From assembly GCA_963836355.1 (NCBI GenBank), contig CAWIJO010000010.1, positions 124,001 to 188,000 of the forward strand: a DNA stretch of 64,000 nucleotides. The letters are read 5' to 3'. Below are positions 33,095 to 41,649 of the stretch, one piece after another. Each line of letters opens with the position of its first letter. Position 1 is the stretch's first letter. Origin of the DNA: Palsa-506 sp963836355 (lineage in GTDB: Bacteria > Actinomycetota > Actinomycetes > Streptosporangiales > Streptosporangiaceae). The notes beneath the pieces were generated by a model that worked only from the letters and a program-made list of their open reading frames with translations, had not been told where the DNA came from and made no database searches. A program made the position numbers and the translations under genes.

Positions 33095-33348
33095 TCGTCG
33101 ATGAACTACGCGGGATGCTGGCCGACGTCACCCGGCGTCCCGAGCTGCGGTCGGCGCCTGCCGACGCGCCGCTTTTCGGGTCGGGCATCGGGCTCGACTC
33201 ACTGGCCGGCACGCTGCTGCTGCGCGAGATCACCCACCGGTACGGCGTCGACGTCGCGGCGGAGGACATCAATCTCGACGCCCTTGCCTCGCTTGCGACG
33301 CTGGCGGATTTCATCCAGGCCCGGTCGCCCGGCCAGCACACGGCCTAG
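33091..33348 (+). CDS. Stand-alone acyl carrier protein
   Basis: This small (about 85 residues) four-helix carrier has the phosphopantetheine Ser in the motif GIGLDSLAGTLLL at about residue 33, followed by the conserved helix-III region YGVDVAAEDINLDALASLATLADFIQ. It has no ATG or GTG near the start; the most likely start is CTG 33091, which overlaps the FkbH-like stop as CTGA, so it would be translated by coupling. The immediate partner is the FkbH-like protein, which probably loads it with a glyceryl group. It ends 10 bases before the right copy of the inverted repeat. Confidence 0.86.
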   Translation: MIVDELRGMLADVTRRPELRSAPADAPLFGSGIGLDSLAGTLLLREITHRYGVDVAAEDINLDALASLATLADFIQARSPGQHTA

Positions 33349-33358
33349 CCGGCGCAGG

Positions 33359-33412
33359 GATGGCGTCGAGATCGCCGTCGGCAGCGCGGCGGATCAGGTA
33401 CCTTGCCGGGCC
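33359..33412 (-). repeat. Right copy of the 54-bp inverted repeat
   Basis: This is the exact reverse complement of 31431-31484. In antisense it encodes the GNAT N-terminus (RYLIRRAADGDLDAI). It lies between the carrier-protein stop and the thiolase gene and has no function of its own that I can see. Confidence 0.97.
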
Positions 33413-33530
33413 TGCCGCTGGCACGGCTGAGCCGGAAGCGGCCAGGCTGCTGCTGGCTCGAAGGCGACCCGCACGAGGCCCGGGTAGTCTCGTCGTGCGG
33501 GGGGATTTGGCCTCGTAGCTGGAGGTGCCG

Positions 33531-34715
33531 ATGCGCGCGGTCTTCGCGATGGATGCTTGCCGGACGCCAGTAGGGAAGATCAAGGGAGCCCTCGCCGGGA
33601 TCCGGCCGGACCATCTTGCCGCCGAGGTAATCAGCGCGCTCGTCGCCCGCAGCCCGCAGCTCGACCCCGGGTCGATCGACGACGTCTACTGGGGCGCGGC
33701 CAACCAGGCAGGCGAGGACAACAGGAACGTGGCGCGGATGGGCGTCCTGCTCGCGGGGCTGCCGGTGACCATCCCCGGCGCCACGGTCAACCGGCTGTGC
33801 GGCTCGGGGATGGAGGCCATCGCCGACGCTGCCAGGGCAATCGCGGCCGGCGAGGCCGACATCTGCCTGGCGGGCGGCTCGGAGTCGATGACCCGGGCCC
33901 CGTTCGTGCTGCCCCGCGCGGAAAGCCCGTTTCCCCGCGATCCCGGGCTAGCCGATACCAGGCTCGGCTGGCGGCTGGTGAGCGAGCGGATGCGCGAGCT
34001 CTATCCGCCGGTCAGCCTCGGCGAGACCGCGGAGAACGTCGCCGACCGGTATGGCGTCAGCAGGGCCCGGCAGGATCAGTTCGCGCTGCTCAGTCACCAG
34101 CGCGCCAGCCGTGCACAGGCCGCCGGGCTGCTGGCAGAGGAGATCATCCCGGTCGCTGCAGCTGGCGGCGCAGTGACGGCGGATGAGGGCATCAGGCCGG
34201 ACCTCAAGCTGTCCGAGCTGGCCGCCAAGAAGCCGGTGTTCCGCAAGAACGGAACGGTGACCGGCGGCAACTCCTCGCCGCTGAACGATGGCGCGGCGGG
34301 CCTGCTGCTGATGTCGGAGCGCGCTGCCGCGGCGGCGGGCGCGGAACCGATCGCCAGGTACGCGGGCACTGCCGCGGCCGGTGTGCACCCGGATTACATG
34401 GGCATCGGCCCGGTGCCGGCGATGACGAAGGCGCTGACCCGGGCCGGGTGGCAGGCCGACGACCTGGACCTGGCCGAAGTCAACGAGGCGTTCGCGGCGC
34501 AGGCCGTGGCGGTGCTCAACGATCTGAAGCTCGACCCTGAGCGGGTGAACGTGAACGGCGGCGCGATCGCGATCGGGCATCCGCTCGGCTGCTCGGGCGC
34601 CCGGATTACCACCGCGCTGCTGCATGAGTTCCGGCGGCGTGCCGCCAGCCGGGCGGCGGCCACCATGTGCATCGGCGTAGGCCAGGGGATCGCCACCTTG
34701 TGGGCGGCCAGCTAG
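33531..34715 (+). CDS. Thiolase (acetyl-CoA C-acyltransferase)
   Basis: This enzyme cleaves or forms a beta-ketoacyl-CoA. It has 394 residues with the nucleophile Cys in NRLCGSGMEA at about residue 89, the catalytic motif NEAFAAQAVAV, the His in IGHPLGCSGAR and the second Cys in MCIGVGQGIA. ATG 33531 is preferred because GGAGG stands 5 bases ahead and overlaps the alternative GTG at 33525. Both fatty-acid thiolases and beta-ketoadipyl-CoA thiolase (PcaF) share these motifs. The pobA gene is 30 kb away, so a role in aromatic catabolism is only possible. It follows the BpsA-FkbH-ACP operon by about 180 bases and is probably separate. Confidence 0.92.
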   Translation: MRAVFAMDACRTPVGKIKGALAGIRPDHLAAEVISALVARSPQLDPGSIDDVYWGAANQAGEDNRNVARMGVLLAGLPVTIPGATVNRLCGSGMEAIADAARAIAAGEADICLAGGSESMTRAPFVLPRAESPFPRDPGLADTRLGWRLVSERMRELYPPVSLGETAENVADRYGVSRARQDQFALLSHQRASRAQAAGLLAEEIIPVAAAGGAVTADEGIRPDLKLSELAAKKPVFRKNGTVTGGNSSPLNDGAAGLLLMSERAAAAAGAEPIARYAGTAAAGVHPDYMGIGPVPAMTKALTRAGWQADDLDLAEVNEAFAAQAVAVLNDLKLDPERVNVNGGAIAIGHPLGCSGARITTALLHEFRRRAASRAAATMCIGVGQGIATLWAAS

Positions 34716-34853
34716 CCGCCGGGTGGCGGCCCAGGCCGGGCTGCCAGGCTTCCTTGATCCTTGCGGTCCTGATCCTTGCGGCCCGGCTGGCTATGGCGGC
34801 CGCGATGGCGGGATAGACCAGCACCGACAGGACCCCGGTCCTGATACGCCGGG

Positions 34854-36344
34854 TCAGGCGCCGGCCACCGCCACCACGCCGGTCATCGTGCCGACTATCG
34901 CGAGCGATCCGGACAGCGACGGCGAGGCGAAATGCGGCAGGGCCGAACCCAGCCCGATGCGCTGCCGGATTGCCCCGCTCGCCTGGGCGAGCTGATAAAG
35001 CGTCCCGGCGTCCCAGTCAGCTACCCACACCGCGCCGCCGCCCACCACGGGCGACCCCGATGCCGGGCCCGGGCCCCGCCACAGCACCCTGAGCTGGTCG
35101 TTGGCCACGGAGACCGCGGCCATCCCGCCGCCGCCCTCGCACGGCACGTACGCGACCGCGCCCGCCACCGCCGCGGCTCCGAACGCCGGGCAGATCTGGC
35201 CCTGGGCGAGCTGGCCGCCGATACCGCCCAGCCGCGCCGCGTCGAGCAGGTAGCCGGTGCCGCGCTTGCCGACCGCGAGCACCCGGCCGCCCGGCAGCAG
35301 CGCCGGGGACATCGAGCTCAGGTCAAGGTCGTTCGCATTGTCGTCGGCCCAGGTAGCCGGCGCGAAGATGCCGGTCCGGCGCAGCGCCGGCGAAAGCGCC
35401 GTGACCGAGTCGCTGCCATCGAAGGGCGGCCTGGTCGCGGCGCCGTTGCCGACGCTCACGTAGATCGTCCGGTCCGGGCCGATGACCGGCCCGCCCGGCT
35501 CCCAGATGCCGGCCTCCCTGGCTGTCGGCACCCGGTAGGCGAGGATCGGCCCGCGGCCGGTCACCGGGACCGCGGCCACCGAGCCGATGTACGGCCCGCA
35601 ATCGCCGAAATGGCCGCCGAAGGCGACATAGACGTGCCCCGCCTCGAGCGCCAGCGCGGCACGCTGCTGGTCATACGACGGATGGCCGTCCGGCGCCGGG
35701 ATCGTCCTGGACACGGCGACCTTCCCGGTGCGCAGCCGCAGGCCGGCCAGGACCGCCCGGGAGCCGGCGGTCTCCGCCACCGCGTAGACGAGGCGGTTGG
35801 CATGGTCGTAGACCGGCGTGCCGGTGATGCCGAGCGGGCCGATGTTGCCGCACGGCTGGCCGTCTAGCGGGACGGGCGTGCCCAGGTGCGTTCGCCAGAG
35901 CACCCGGCCCGTCGCCCGCTGCAGCGCGTAGACCGTGTCATTCTCGGTAGCCGCGATCACGGTGCCGCCGATGATCAGCGGCTGTCCGTAAACCGCGCCG
36001 TCCAGCCGCCGGGACCAGGCAACCGACAGCCGCCCGGCTGGCGGCACGCCGCGGGCAACGCCGGTCCGGGCGGCGTTGCCGTGATACTCGGGCCAGTCCG
36101 GTGCCCGCCCGGGCGCTGCGCCGCCCCCGGCGGCCCCGGCCCCGGCCCCGGCCCCGGCCGTCCCGGGGCCGGCCGTCCCGGCCCCGGTCGCCGGGCTGGG
36201 CGAGGCCGGCCCGCCGGGCGCCGCCGGGCTGCCGCACGCCGCCAGCCCGCTAGCCAGCGCGAGCACTGCGAATGCGGCGCGGACGCCGGAGCGGCGGCCG
36301 AAGCGGCGGCCGGCCCCCGGATCCTGGCTGGCGCGTATCCGCAT
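34854..36344 (-). CDS. PQQ-like beta-propeller lipoprotein
   Basis: This is a surface lipoprotein with a lipobox LAAC at about residue 31 after a basic, hydrophobic signal (VRAAFAVLALASGLAAC). A Gly/Ala/Pro-rich spacer leads to a propeller domain with repeats such as VIAATENDTVYALQRATGRVLW, the signature of PQQ-type or outer-membrane assembly BamB-like blades. No residues binding PQQ can be assigned, so it is more likely a binding or scaffold protein than a dehydrogenase. Start ATG 36344 gives 496 residues; the much longer open frame upstream is a shadow of the neighbouring gene. It diverges from the CDP-alcohol phosphatidyltransferase. Confidence 0.85.
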   Translation of the reverse strand: MRIRASQDPGAGRRFGRRSGVRAAFAVLALASGLAACGSPAAPGGPASPSPATGAGTAGPGTAGAGAGAGAAGGGAAPGRAPDWPEYHGNAARTGVARGVPPAGRLSVAWSRRLDGAVYGQPLIIGGTVIAATENDTVYALQRATGRVLWRTHLGTPVPLDGQPCGNIGPLGITGTPVYDHANRLVYAVAETAGSRAVLAGLRLRTGKVAVSRTIPAPDGHPSYDQQRAALALEAGHVYVAFGGHFGDCGPYIGSVAAVPVTGRGPILAYRVPTAREAGIWEPGGPVIGPDRTIYVSVGNGAATRPPFDGSDSVTALSPALRRTGIFAPATWADDNANDLDLSSMSPALLPGGRVLAVGKRGTGYLLDAARLGGIGGQLAQGQICPAFGAAAVAGAVAYVPCEGGGGMAAVSVANDQLRVLWRGPGPASGSPVVGGGAVWVADWDAGTLYQLAQASGAIRQRIGLGSALPHFASPSLSGSLAIVGTMTGVVAVAGA

Positions 36345-36399
36345 GCAGCCAGTCTGCACCGGTAGGGTCGGCGGTGCATCACGTGCGACTAAGGGGGCC

Positions 36400-37128
36400 G
36401 TGACCGTGCAGCCAGGCGCCACCGGACCGCCCGGCGCCACCGGACCGCCCGGCGGGACCGGACCGCCCGGCGGGACCGGACAGCCCGGCGGGACCGGAGC
36501 CCGCGGGACCGGACGCCCGGCCGGCCCGCCTGATCCGCAGGCGCGGGTGCTGACCATCCCGAACGCGATCAGCGTGGCCAGGCTGGCCGGCGTGCCGGTC
36601 TTCTTGTGGCTGGCACTCGGGCCGCGGACCCGGGCAGCCGATACCTGGGCGGTCATCCTGCTGGTCGCGGCCGGGGCCTCGGACTGGCTGGACGGCAAGA
36701 TTGCCCGCGCGCTGAACCAGCAGAGCAAACTCGGCCAGGTGCTCGACCCGGCGGCCGACCGGCTCTACATCCTGGCCACACTCACCGCGCTGGTGATCCG
36801 GGGCATCATTCCCTGGTGGCTATTCGGGCTGCTGGTCGCCCGCGAACTCGTGCTCGGCGTGGCCTTGGCCAGGCTGCGGTCGCGCGGCTACGGGCCGCTG
36901 CAGGTGAGCTTCGTCGGCAAGGCCGCGACGTTGTGCCTGTTCTATGCGTTCCCGCTGCTGCTGCTCGGCGCGCACGCGGGGACTTTCGGCAGCCTGGCCC
37001 GGATCGTCGGTTGGGCGATGGCGATCTGGGGAACTGCACTGTACTGGTGCGCCGCCGGCCTGTACCTCAGGCAGACCCGGGATTTGCTCAGGGCCGCCGC
37101 GGCGGCGAAACGGGGCAGTCCGCCATAG
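36400..37128 (+). CDS. CDP-alcohol phosphatidyltransferase with collagen-like N-terminus
   Basis: This membrane enzyme joins CDP-diacylglycerol to an alcohol in phospholipid synthesis. The catalytic signature is complete: SDWLDGKIARALNQQ, then GQVLDPAADR, with all Asp residues of the D-x2-DG-x2-AR-x8-G-x3-D-x3-D motif. Several hydrophobic helices follow. The start GTG 36400 is chosen because it follows GGGGGCC closely. The first 35 residues are Gly-X-Y repeats (GATGPPGATGPPGGTGPPG) like collagen, which is odd for a cytoplasmic tail of this family. A TAGGGT box at 36363-36368 could be its -10. The next gene starts 58 bases downstream. PGP synthase-like or cardiolipin synthase-like roles cannot be told apart. 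Confidence 0.88.
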   Translation: MTVQPGATGPPGATGPPGGTGPPGGTGQPGGTGARGTGRPAGPPDPQARVLTIPNAISVARLAGVPVFLWLALGPRTRAADTWAVILLVAAGASDWLDGKIARALNQQSKLGQVLDPAADRLYILATLTALVIRGIIPWWLFGLLVARELVLGVALARLRSRGYGPLQVSFVGKAATLCLFYAFPLLLLGAHAGTFGSLARIVGWAMAIWGTALYWCAAGLYLRQTRDLLRAAAAAKRGSPP

Positions 37129-37185
37129 GGTGTGATGAGCGGCGCAAATGCAGCTAAGCAACGCCGAAGGGAGCTCTGCCAGCTT

Positions 37186-39699
37186 GTGAAGGCCGTTGTG
37201 ATGGCGGGCGGGGAGGGCACCCGGCTGCGCCCGATGACCGCCAACCAGCCGAAGCCACTGCTGCCGGTGGCAAACCAGCCGATCATGGAGCACGTGCTGC
37301 GGCTGCTGAAGCGGCACAAGTTCGCGGAGACGGTCGTCACCGTGCAGTTCCTTGCCTCGCTGGTGCGCAACTACTTCGGCGACGGCGAGGAAGTCGGGAT
37401 GAGCCTGCAGTACGCCACCGAGGAGATGCCGCTCGGCACGGCCGGCAGTGTGAAGAACGCCGAGGATGCCCTGCGCGACGCGCCGTTCCTGGTGATCTCC
37501 GGAGACGCGCTCACCGACATCGACCTGTCCGAGATGGTCCGGTTCCATCAGGAAAACGGCGCGCTGGTGACGGTCGGCCTGACCCGGGTGCCGAACCCGC
37601 TGGAGTTCGGCATCATCATCGTCGACGACGACGGCCGCATCCAGCGCTTCCTGGAGAAGCCGACCTGGGGCCAGGTCTTCTCGGACACCGTCAACACCGG
37701 GATATACGTGATGGAGCCGGAGGTACTGGCCGGAATCCCGGCCGGCGAGCCGGTGGACTGGTCCGCTGACGTGTTCCCGAGGCTGGTCGACCGGGGCGCG
37801 CCGCTGTTCGGCTGGATCGCCGACGGCTACTGGGAGGACGTCGGCACGCACGAGAGCTACCTGAAGGTGCAGGCGGACATGCTGTCCGGCCGGGTCGAGG
37901 CGGAGATCGCCGGATTCGAGGTCTCACCCGGCATCTGGGTCGCCGAGGGCGCCGAGGTAGACCCGGAGGCGATCTTGAACGGGCCGCTGTGCATCGGGGA
38001 GTACGCGAAGATCGAGGCCGGCGCGCAGCTTCGCGAGTTCACCGTGATCGGCAGCAACGGCGTGGTCAAGGAAGGCGCGTTCCTGCACCGGGCGGTCGTG
38101 CACAACAACGTCTACGTCGGCCAGGGCGCCACCCTGCGCGGCTGCGTGATCGGCAAGAACACCGACGTGATGGCCTCGGCCCGGATCGAGGAAGCCGCGG
38201 TGATCGGGGACGAATGCCTGATCGAGGCCGAGGCGTACATCTCGTCCGGGGTCAAGGTCTACCCGTTCAAGACCATCGAGGCCGGCGCGGTCGTCAACAC
38301 CAGCGTCATCTGGGAATCCCGCGGCCAGCGGACGCTATTCGGGCCGCGCGGGGTCTGCGGGCTGGTCAACGTCGAGATCACGCCGGAGCTCTGCGTCCGG
38401 CTGGCCAGCGCGTACGCGACCACGCTCAAGAAGGGCGCGGTGGTCACCACGTCCCGGGACGTGTCCAGGGCGGCCCGCGCGCTGAAGCGGGCCGTGCACA
38501 GCGCGCTCAACGCCAGCGCCATCAACGTGCTGGACCTGGAGGCCCAGCCGCTGCCGGTGGCGAGATTCGAGACGGCGCGCGGGGAATGCAGCGGCGGCAT
38601 CGCGCTGCGCACCACCCCGGGCGATCCGCAGTCCATCGACATCATCTTCCTTGACGACGGCGGCGCGGACGTGTCCCTGGCCGCCCGGCGCAAGATCGAG
38701 CGCGTGTTCTCCCGGCAGGAATACCGGCGGGCGTTCCCTGGCGAGATCGCCGAGCTCACCTACCCGGCGCGGGTCCGCGAGTCCTACGTGCACGACCTGC
38801 TCAGCTGCGTCGACATGAGCGGCGTCAGCGAGGCGGGGATGAAGGTGGTGGTCGACTGCGCGGGCGGCACCGTCTCGCTGATCCTGCCGGTGCTGCTCGG
38901 CCGGTTCGGCGTGGACGTGCTGACCGTCAACAACCGGCTGGACGAGGAGTCGCCGACCCAGTCACTGGCCCAGACGCGGGCCGGCCTGCAGCGGCTCGCC
39001 GACCTGGTGGCCTCGTCCCGGGCGGACTTCGGCGTGCGGTTCGATCCGGTCGGCGAGCGGATCATGCTGGTTGACGACAAGGGCGGCATGATCAGCGATG
39101 ACCGGGCGCTGCTGGTGGTACTCGACCTGATCGCCGCTGAGCGGCGCACCGGACGGGTGGTGCTTCCCGTTACCACCACCAGGGTCGCCGAGCAGGTCGG
39201 TGACTTCCACCATGTCCGGGTGGACTGGACTACCACCTCCTCACACGGGCTGGCCGAGGCCACCGCGGCCGGTGACGTGATCTTCGCGGCGGACGGCCGG
39301 GGCGGCTTCATCGTGCCCGAGTTCAGCCGGACCGTGGACGGCATCGCGGCATTCGCCCGGCTGCTCGGGCTGGTGGCGCGGACCCGGCTGACGCTCAGTC
39401 AGATAGATGCCAGGATCCCGGCCGCCTACCTGCTCAAGCGGTCACTGCCGACGCCGTGGGCGGCCAAGGGGAGCGTGATGCGCACAGTGGCCGAGGCGGC
39501 CGGCGAGCGGGAAGTCGACACCACCGACGGGATCCGGGTGGTCGAGCCGGGCGTCGGCTGGATACTTGCCCTGCCCGACCCGGCCGATTCCGTCACGCAC
39601 CTGTGGGCGGAAGGCAAGGACGAGGATGCCGCGCAGGCGCTGCTTGACGAGTGGGCCGCGGTCGTAGAGAGCGCCGGGCACTGGGCGCCAGGGCACTAG
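37186..39699 (+). CDS. Sugar-1-phosphate nucleotidyltransferase with hexapeptide repeats and phosphomannomutase-like domain
   Basis: The enzyme activates a hexose-1-phosphate, probably mannose-1-phosphate with GTP, for glycan synthesis. Residues 1-230 are the nucleotidyltransferase (GGEGTRLRP, PKPLLPV, SGDALTDIDLS). Residues about 250-380 are left-handed beta-helix hexapeptide repeats. The rest, about 385-837, resembles a phosphohexomutase. Its usual phosphoserine loop is replaced by ALRTTPGDPQS and the metal loop DGDADR by DDGGADVS, so the mutase part is probably inactive and structural. GTG 37186 opens KAVVMAGGEGTRL, the family N-terminus, after AAGGGAG. It follows the phosphatidyltransferase gene closely, possibly in one operon. 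Confidence 0.9.
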   Translation: MKAVVMAGGEGTRLRPMTANQPKPLLPVANQPIMEHVLRLLKRHKFAETVVTVQFLASLVRNYFGDGEEVGMSLQYATEEMPLGTAGSVKNAEDALRDAPFLVISGDALTDIDLSEMVRFHQENGALVTVGLTRVPNPLEFGIIIVDDDGRIQRFLEKPTWGQVFSDTVNTGIYVMEPEVLAGIPAGEPVDWSADVFPRLVDRGAPLFGWIADGYWEDVGTHESYLKVQADMLSGRVEAEIAGFEVSPGIWVAEGAEVDPEAILNGPLCIGEYAKIEAGAQLREFTVIGSNGVVKEGAFLHRAVVHNNVYVGQGATLRGCVIGKNTDVMASARIEEAAVIGDECLIEAEAYISSGVKVYPFKTIEAGAVVNTSVIWESRGQRTLFGPRGVCGLVNVEITPELCVRLASAYATTLKKGAVVTTSRDVSRAARALKRAVHSALNASAINVLDLEAQPLPVARFETARGECSGGIALRTTPGDPQSIDIIFLDDGGADVSLAARRKIERVFSRQEYRRAFPGEIAELTYPARVRESYVHDLLSCVDMSGVSEAGMKVVVDCAGGTVSLILPVLLGRFGVDVLTVNNRLDEESPTQSLAQTRAGLQRLADLVASSRADFGVRFDPVGERIMLVDDKGGMISDDRALLVVLDLIAAERRTGRVVLPVTTTRVAEQVGDFHHVRVDWTTTSSHGLAEATAAGDVIFAADGRGGFIVPEFSRTVDGIAAFARLLGLVARTRLTLSQIDARIPAAYLLKRSLPTPWAAKGSVMRTVAEAAGEREVDTTDGIRVVEPGVGWILALPDPADSVTHLWAEGKDEDAAQALLDEWAAVVESAGHWAPGH

Positions 39700-40063
39700 G
39701 CGTGGCCGGCGATCACGACCTGCCGAGTGCCGGCGCGGGCATACCCTGGCATGAGACAATCGCGGTCATCGTCGGGTGGCGACGGTGCGTCGGAGGTGCG
39801 GCCGGATGTGGCGCAGGCGTCGGGAGAGTTCCCCGGTCGGTCCCGCGCGGGCCGAGCCGTCCGGGCGCGGCACCGACGCAGCCGGGCCGCCAGGCGAGGC
39901 CGGGCGGAGCTTCGCGTGGCGGCATCGAGCGTGGCGCATGGACCGGCGCGCCGCGGCGCAGGTAGCTTGGACAGCGCCACCGGAGTACGCAGCCGGCGGC
40001 ACCCAGACCGACCTGGTTCCCGCCCCGGTCGCGTGGCTGACTGAGGGGAGGCCCGGCAAGGAG
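39700..40063. other. 364-base stretch without a recognised gene
   Basis: Open frames cross this stretch, including one in frame with garA, but they have no family match and are typical of GC-rich noise. No clear terminator or promoter with both boxes was found. It probably carries the garA promoter. Confidence 0.5.
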
Positions 40064-40612
40064 ATGCCCAGCGTCTACTGCACCGGATGCGGCCGGGCGA
40101 ATCCCGCTGGGGCTCGCTTCTGCTCGCACTGCGGTACCGCACTCGCCTATGGTGCCGGCGAGGGCGGTGCTGAGACGACATCGATCATTTCAGCCGCCAA
40201 CGCTGAGCTTGCCGAGGCAGAGTTCGGGGACGATCCAAGCGCTGATCCGGCGATGCTGGCCACGCTCCCGGCGGGCACGGCGCTGCTGGTGGTACGGCGC
40301 GGCCCGAACGCGGGCAGCAGGTTCCTGCTGGACAGCGACCTCACCACGGCCGGCCGCCATCCGGAGAGCGACATCTTCCTCGACGACGTGACGGTCTCCC
40401 GGCGGCATGCCGAGTTCTACCGGCAGGCAGGCAGCTTCACGGTCCGCGACGTGGGCAGCCTCAACGGCACCTACGTGAACCGCGAGCGGATCGAGGAAAC
40501 CGAGCTGAGCGGCGGTGACGAGGTGCAGGTAGGCAAGTTCCGCCTGCTGTTCCTGCTGAGCCCGCGCTCGCAAGCTGAGTTCGGCGGCGGGGGCGTGCAG
40601 GTCGGGGGATGA
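40064..40612 (+). CDS. garA: FHA-domain signalling protein GarA-like, with zinc ribbon
   Basis: GarA/OdhI proteins bind and control 2-oxoglutarate-using enzymes according to phosphorylation by Ser/Thr kinases. The 182-residue product begins with a zinc ribbon (CTGCG and CSHCG), has the phospho-acceptor motif ETTSI at about residue 35, like the ETTS site of mycobacterial GarA, and an FHA domain with AGRHPESDIFLDD, VSRRHAEF and VGSLNGTYVN. ATG 40064 gives MPSVYCTGCG and follows GGGGAGG; the frame continues upstream without homology. The order garA-merR-DUF151-merR-(gcvP) matches the mycobacterial cluster Rv1827 to Rv1832, which supports the call. The zinc ribbon is typical of the non-mycobacterial versions. 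Confidence 0.9.
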   Translation: MPSVYCTGCGRANPAGARFCSHCGTALAYGAGEGGAETTSIISAANAELAEAEFGDDPSADPAMLATLPAGTALLVVRRGPNAGSRFLLDSDLTTAGRHPESDIFLDDVTVSRRHAEFYRQAGSFTVRDVGSLNGTYVNRERIEETELSGGDEVQVGKFRLLFLLSPRSQAEFGGGGVQVGG

Positions 40613-41481
40613 ACGCATCGCCGGCCCGGCCGTACCTCGGCATCGGCGAGGTCCTGGCCAAGCTCCGCCCGGACTTCCCCGACGTCAGCGTCTCGAAGAT
40701 CCGTTTTCTTGAGTCGGAAGGCCTGATCTCGCCCGCGCGCTCGCCGTCCGGGTACCGGAAATTCGCGGTGGCTGACGTCGAGCGGCTCCGGTACATCCTG
40801 ACCGCCCAGCGCGACCACTACCTGCCGCTGCGGGTCATCAGGGAGCGCCTCGTGCCCGCGGCGGCTGGCGGCCCTGCGGACGGCGCCGGATTCCGCGAGC
40901 CGGCCGCCGCGGCACCCGGCTCAGCTGACCAGCCGGCGCTGCTGAGCAGGCGCGAACTGCTCGCTGCCGCGGGAATCAGCGATGATCAACTCGCCGAGCT
41001 CGAGGATTTCGGCCTGCTGCGCCGGCGCGGACGGCAGTTCGGCCAGGACGCGCTCGAAGTGGCACGGACCGTCGGCGCGCTGGCCGCCTACGGCGTCGAG
41101 GCCCGGCACCTGCGCGCCGTGCGCGCCGCGGCCGAACGCGAGATGTCGCTGATCGAGCAGGTGATCGCGCCCACGCTGCGGCAGCGGAACGCGGCGGCCA
41201 GGCAGCAGGCGGGTGCCGCCGCGCGCCAGATCGCCGCCTTGTCGCTGCGGCTGCACCGCGCGCTGATCGAGACCGCGCTGGCCGAGGCCGGGCTTCCCGG
41301 CACCGGCCTGCCGGACACCGGGCCGCCGGGCCGGGCCGGCCCGGCCTGGCCGGACGAAGCCGCCGGTGCGGGCGGCGAGCCGGATTCAGAAGGGGATGGC
41401 TACCCGCAATCGGCGCAGCGCCGGGCGGCCGGCGGGGGCGGCGGGCACCCAGGCCGGGGCTTCGGCGGGGCCAGCGCATGA
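40609..41481 (+). CDS. ftsR: MerR-family regulator, FtsR-like (Rv1828 homologue)
   Basis: This regulator of the MerR superfamily corresponds to Rv1828/FtsR, which activates ftsZ in Corynebacterium. The N-terminal helix-turn-helix reads IGEVLAKLRPDFPDVSVSKI, followed by FLESEGLISPARSPSGYRKF. A second, effector-like part has LLSRRELLAAAGISDDQLAEL. The C-terminal 60 residues are Gly/Pro-rich. It has 290 residues and overlaps garA by 4 bases (ATGA), so both are made together. A role in cell division is known for homologues and inferred here. Confidence 0.85.
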   Translation: MNASPARPYLGIGEVLAKLRPDFPDVSVSKIRFLESEGLISPARSPSGYRKFAVADVERLRYILTAQRDHYLPLRVIRERLVPAAAGGPADGAGFREPAAAAPGSADQPALLSRRELLAAAGISDDQLAELEDFGLLRRRGRQFGQDALEVARTVGALAAYGVEARHLRAVRAAAEREMSLIEQVIAPTLRQRNAAARQQAGAAARQIAALSLRLHRALIETALAEAGLPGTGLPDTGPPGRAGPAWPDEAAGAGGEPDSEGDGYPQSAQRRAAGGGGGHPGRGFGGASA

Positions 41482-41574
41482 GCATTTTTAACGGGTTGCG
41501 GCGGCGCTGGTCGCCGCCCGGCACGGCCAATGGCGGCGGGGCTCGGGCGAGCTAGCGGCGATAGCCGGTGTACG

Positions 41575-41603
41575 TTGACAAAGGGAGCGCCCTTAAGCAG
41601 GGT
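41575..41603 (+). promoter_or_regulatory. Candidate promoter for the DUF151 gene
   Basis: A perfect -35 TTGACA at 41575-41580 is followed after 17 bases by CAGGGT, one base away from TANNNT. It lies 47 bases before the GTG start. Confidence 0.5.
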
Positions 41604-41649
41604 CCAGAATTGAGGCAGCGCGTCAGGCGCACGTGAGGACGGAGCCGCC

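Noticed and set aside
36345..36728. Upstream extension of the PQQ-propeller lipoprotein
   Set aside because: The extension is antisense to the phosphatidyltransferase gene, and it would bury the signal peptide and lipobox inside the protein.
39776..40063. N-terminal extension of garA by about 96 codons
   Set aside because: The extension is Arg/Ala-rich without homology, and the ATG at 40064 directly gives the zinc-ribbon start of the family.
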